Below are positions 5,574 to 5,808 of a stretch of 5,808 nt of DNA, one piece after another. Positions within the stretch are counted from its first letter, which is position 1; each line of letters begins with the position of its first letter. The position numbers and the translations under genes were made by a program. The stretch spans positions 1-5,808 of the forward strand of contig DATNIJ010000094.1 of the NCBI GenBank assembly GCA_035604475.1, given 5' to 3'. A model generated the notes under the pieces. It saw nothing but the letters and a program-made list of their open reading frames with translations. It was not told the DNA's origin and did not search any database. The DNA is from DASPPM01 sp035604475 (GTDB taxonomy: Bacteria; Pseudomonadota; Alphaproteobacteria; JACZXZ01).

Positions 5574-5808
5574 TCAGACCTTGTGGGTCTCGAGCGTCGC
5601 CGGGTGGAAGAGCTCCTCGACCTCGACAAGGCGCCGCGACAGGCCTTGGGCGCGATGATGCCGCAAAAAGGTCTCCAGCACGTTGCAATTGGCGGCAACG
5701 CCATAGGACCAGAAATCGCGCCCCATGAGCTCCCGGGCCGCCTTGAGCTGCTCCTCGACGAAGGGCAGGGTGACCTTCGTCGCCGCGCTGTCGCCGAGGC
5801 GCGCGAGT
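5574..5808 (-). CDS. 4,5-dihydroxyphthalate decarboxylase-like / substrate-binding-like protein, C-terminal end (5'-truncated)
   Basis: Only the last 77 codons are inside the window; the stop TGA is the complement of 5574-5576 and the gene continues past the right edge. The visible segment contains ARELMGRDFWSYGVAANCNVLETFLRHH, then QGLSRRLVEVEELFHPATLETHKV. The order 'lMG.DfW.YGv..N...LE.f..y...QGLs.r...veeLF.p.tl' is what I know from the C-terminus of 4,5-dihydroxyphthalate decarboxylase and its many paralogues, which share the fold of periplasmic ABC substrate-binding proteins. Genuine family members decarboxylate 4,5-dihydroxyphthalate to protocatechuate, which would fit the carboxymuconolactone decarboxylase relative at the other end of the window, but paralogues are functionally diverse. 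No N-terminal signal or active-site region can be inspected here. Confidence 0.75.
   Translation of the reverse strand, partial: LARLGDSAATKVTLPFVEEQLKAARELMGRDFWSYGVAANCNVLETFLRHHRAQGLSRRLVEVEELFHPATLETHKV

Noticed and set aside
5428..5658. Short open frames across the repeat and the right-edge gene
   Set aside because: They run through the palindromic repeat or antisense to the conserved C-terminal gene, with no ribosome binding site or recognisable motif.
5353..5692. CCAATTGCA at 5353-5361 and its complement TGCAATTGG at 5684-5692
   Set aside because: A 9-base inverted match is expected many times by chance in a window this size, and the right copy lies inside coding sequence.

Overview
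The window is about two-thirds G+C, with strongly G/C-biased third codon positions. Together with a composite palindromic repeat at 5378-5479 of a kind I recognise from Rhizobiales-type alphaproteobacteria (Bradyrhizobium, Rhodopseudomonas and relatives), this suggests a chromosomal segment of a high-GC member of that order or a close relative. The taxonomic call is an inference; no rRNA or other marker gene is present.

Left part (1-2641, all + strand). The C-terminal end of a carboxymuconolactone decarboxylase family protein is followed closely by an NAD(P)-dependent 3-hydroxyisobutyrate dehydrogenase-family reductase and then an amidase-signature hydrolase. The first gap is 42 bases, and the reductase stop overlaps a possible GTG start of the amidase. 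They look like one transcription unit, plausibly for breakdown of an organic acid, aromatic compound or amide. The actual substrate cannot be read from the sequence.

Middle (2642-4411). A 53-residue single-span membrane or secreted small protein is encoded on the - strand, ending 15 bases beyond the amidase stop. To its right, also on the - strand, is a threonine synthase-like fold-type II PLP enzyme of 414 residues, whose start is fixed by a GGAGGG ribosome binding site. A 211-base divergent region then separates it from the next gene and holds a weak promoter candidate and two GC-rich hairpins.

Right part (4412-5808). A 285-residue tandem universal stress protein is read rightward. A 304-base gene-free stretch follows, with the roughly 102-bp composite inverted repeat in it. 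The window ends inside a - strand gene whose last 77 codons resemble the C-terminus of the 4,5-dihydroxyphthalate decarboxylase / periplasmic substrate-binding-like family.

No mobile element, CRISPR array, tRNA, rRNA or prophage gene was seen, and I found no clearly new system. The points most worth a second look are the small membrane protein, the repeat with its covarying hairpins, and several substitutions in otherwise conserved motifs (universal stress protein nucleotide loop, amidase oxyanion loop, N-terminal metal knuckle of the threonine synthase-like enzyme).
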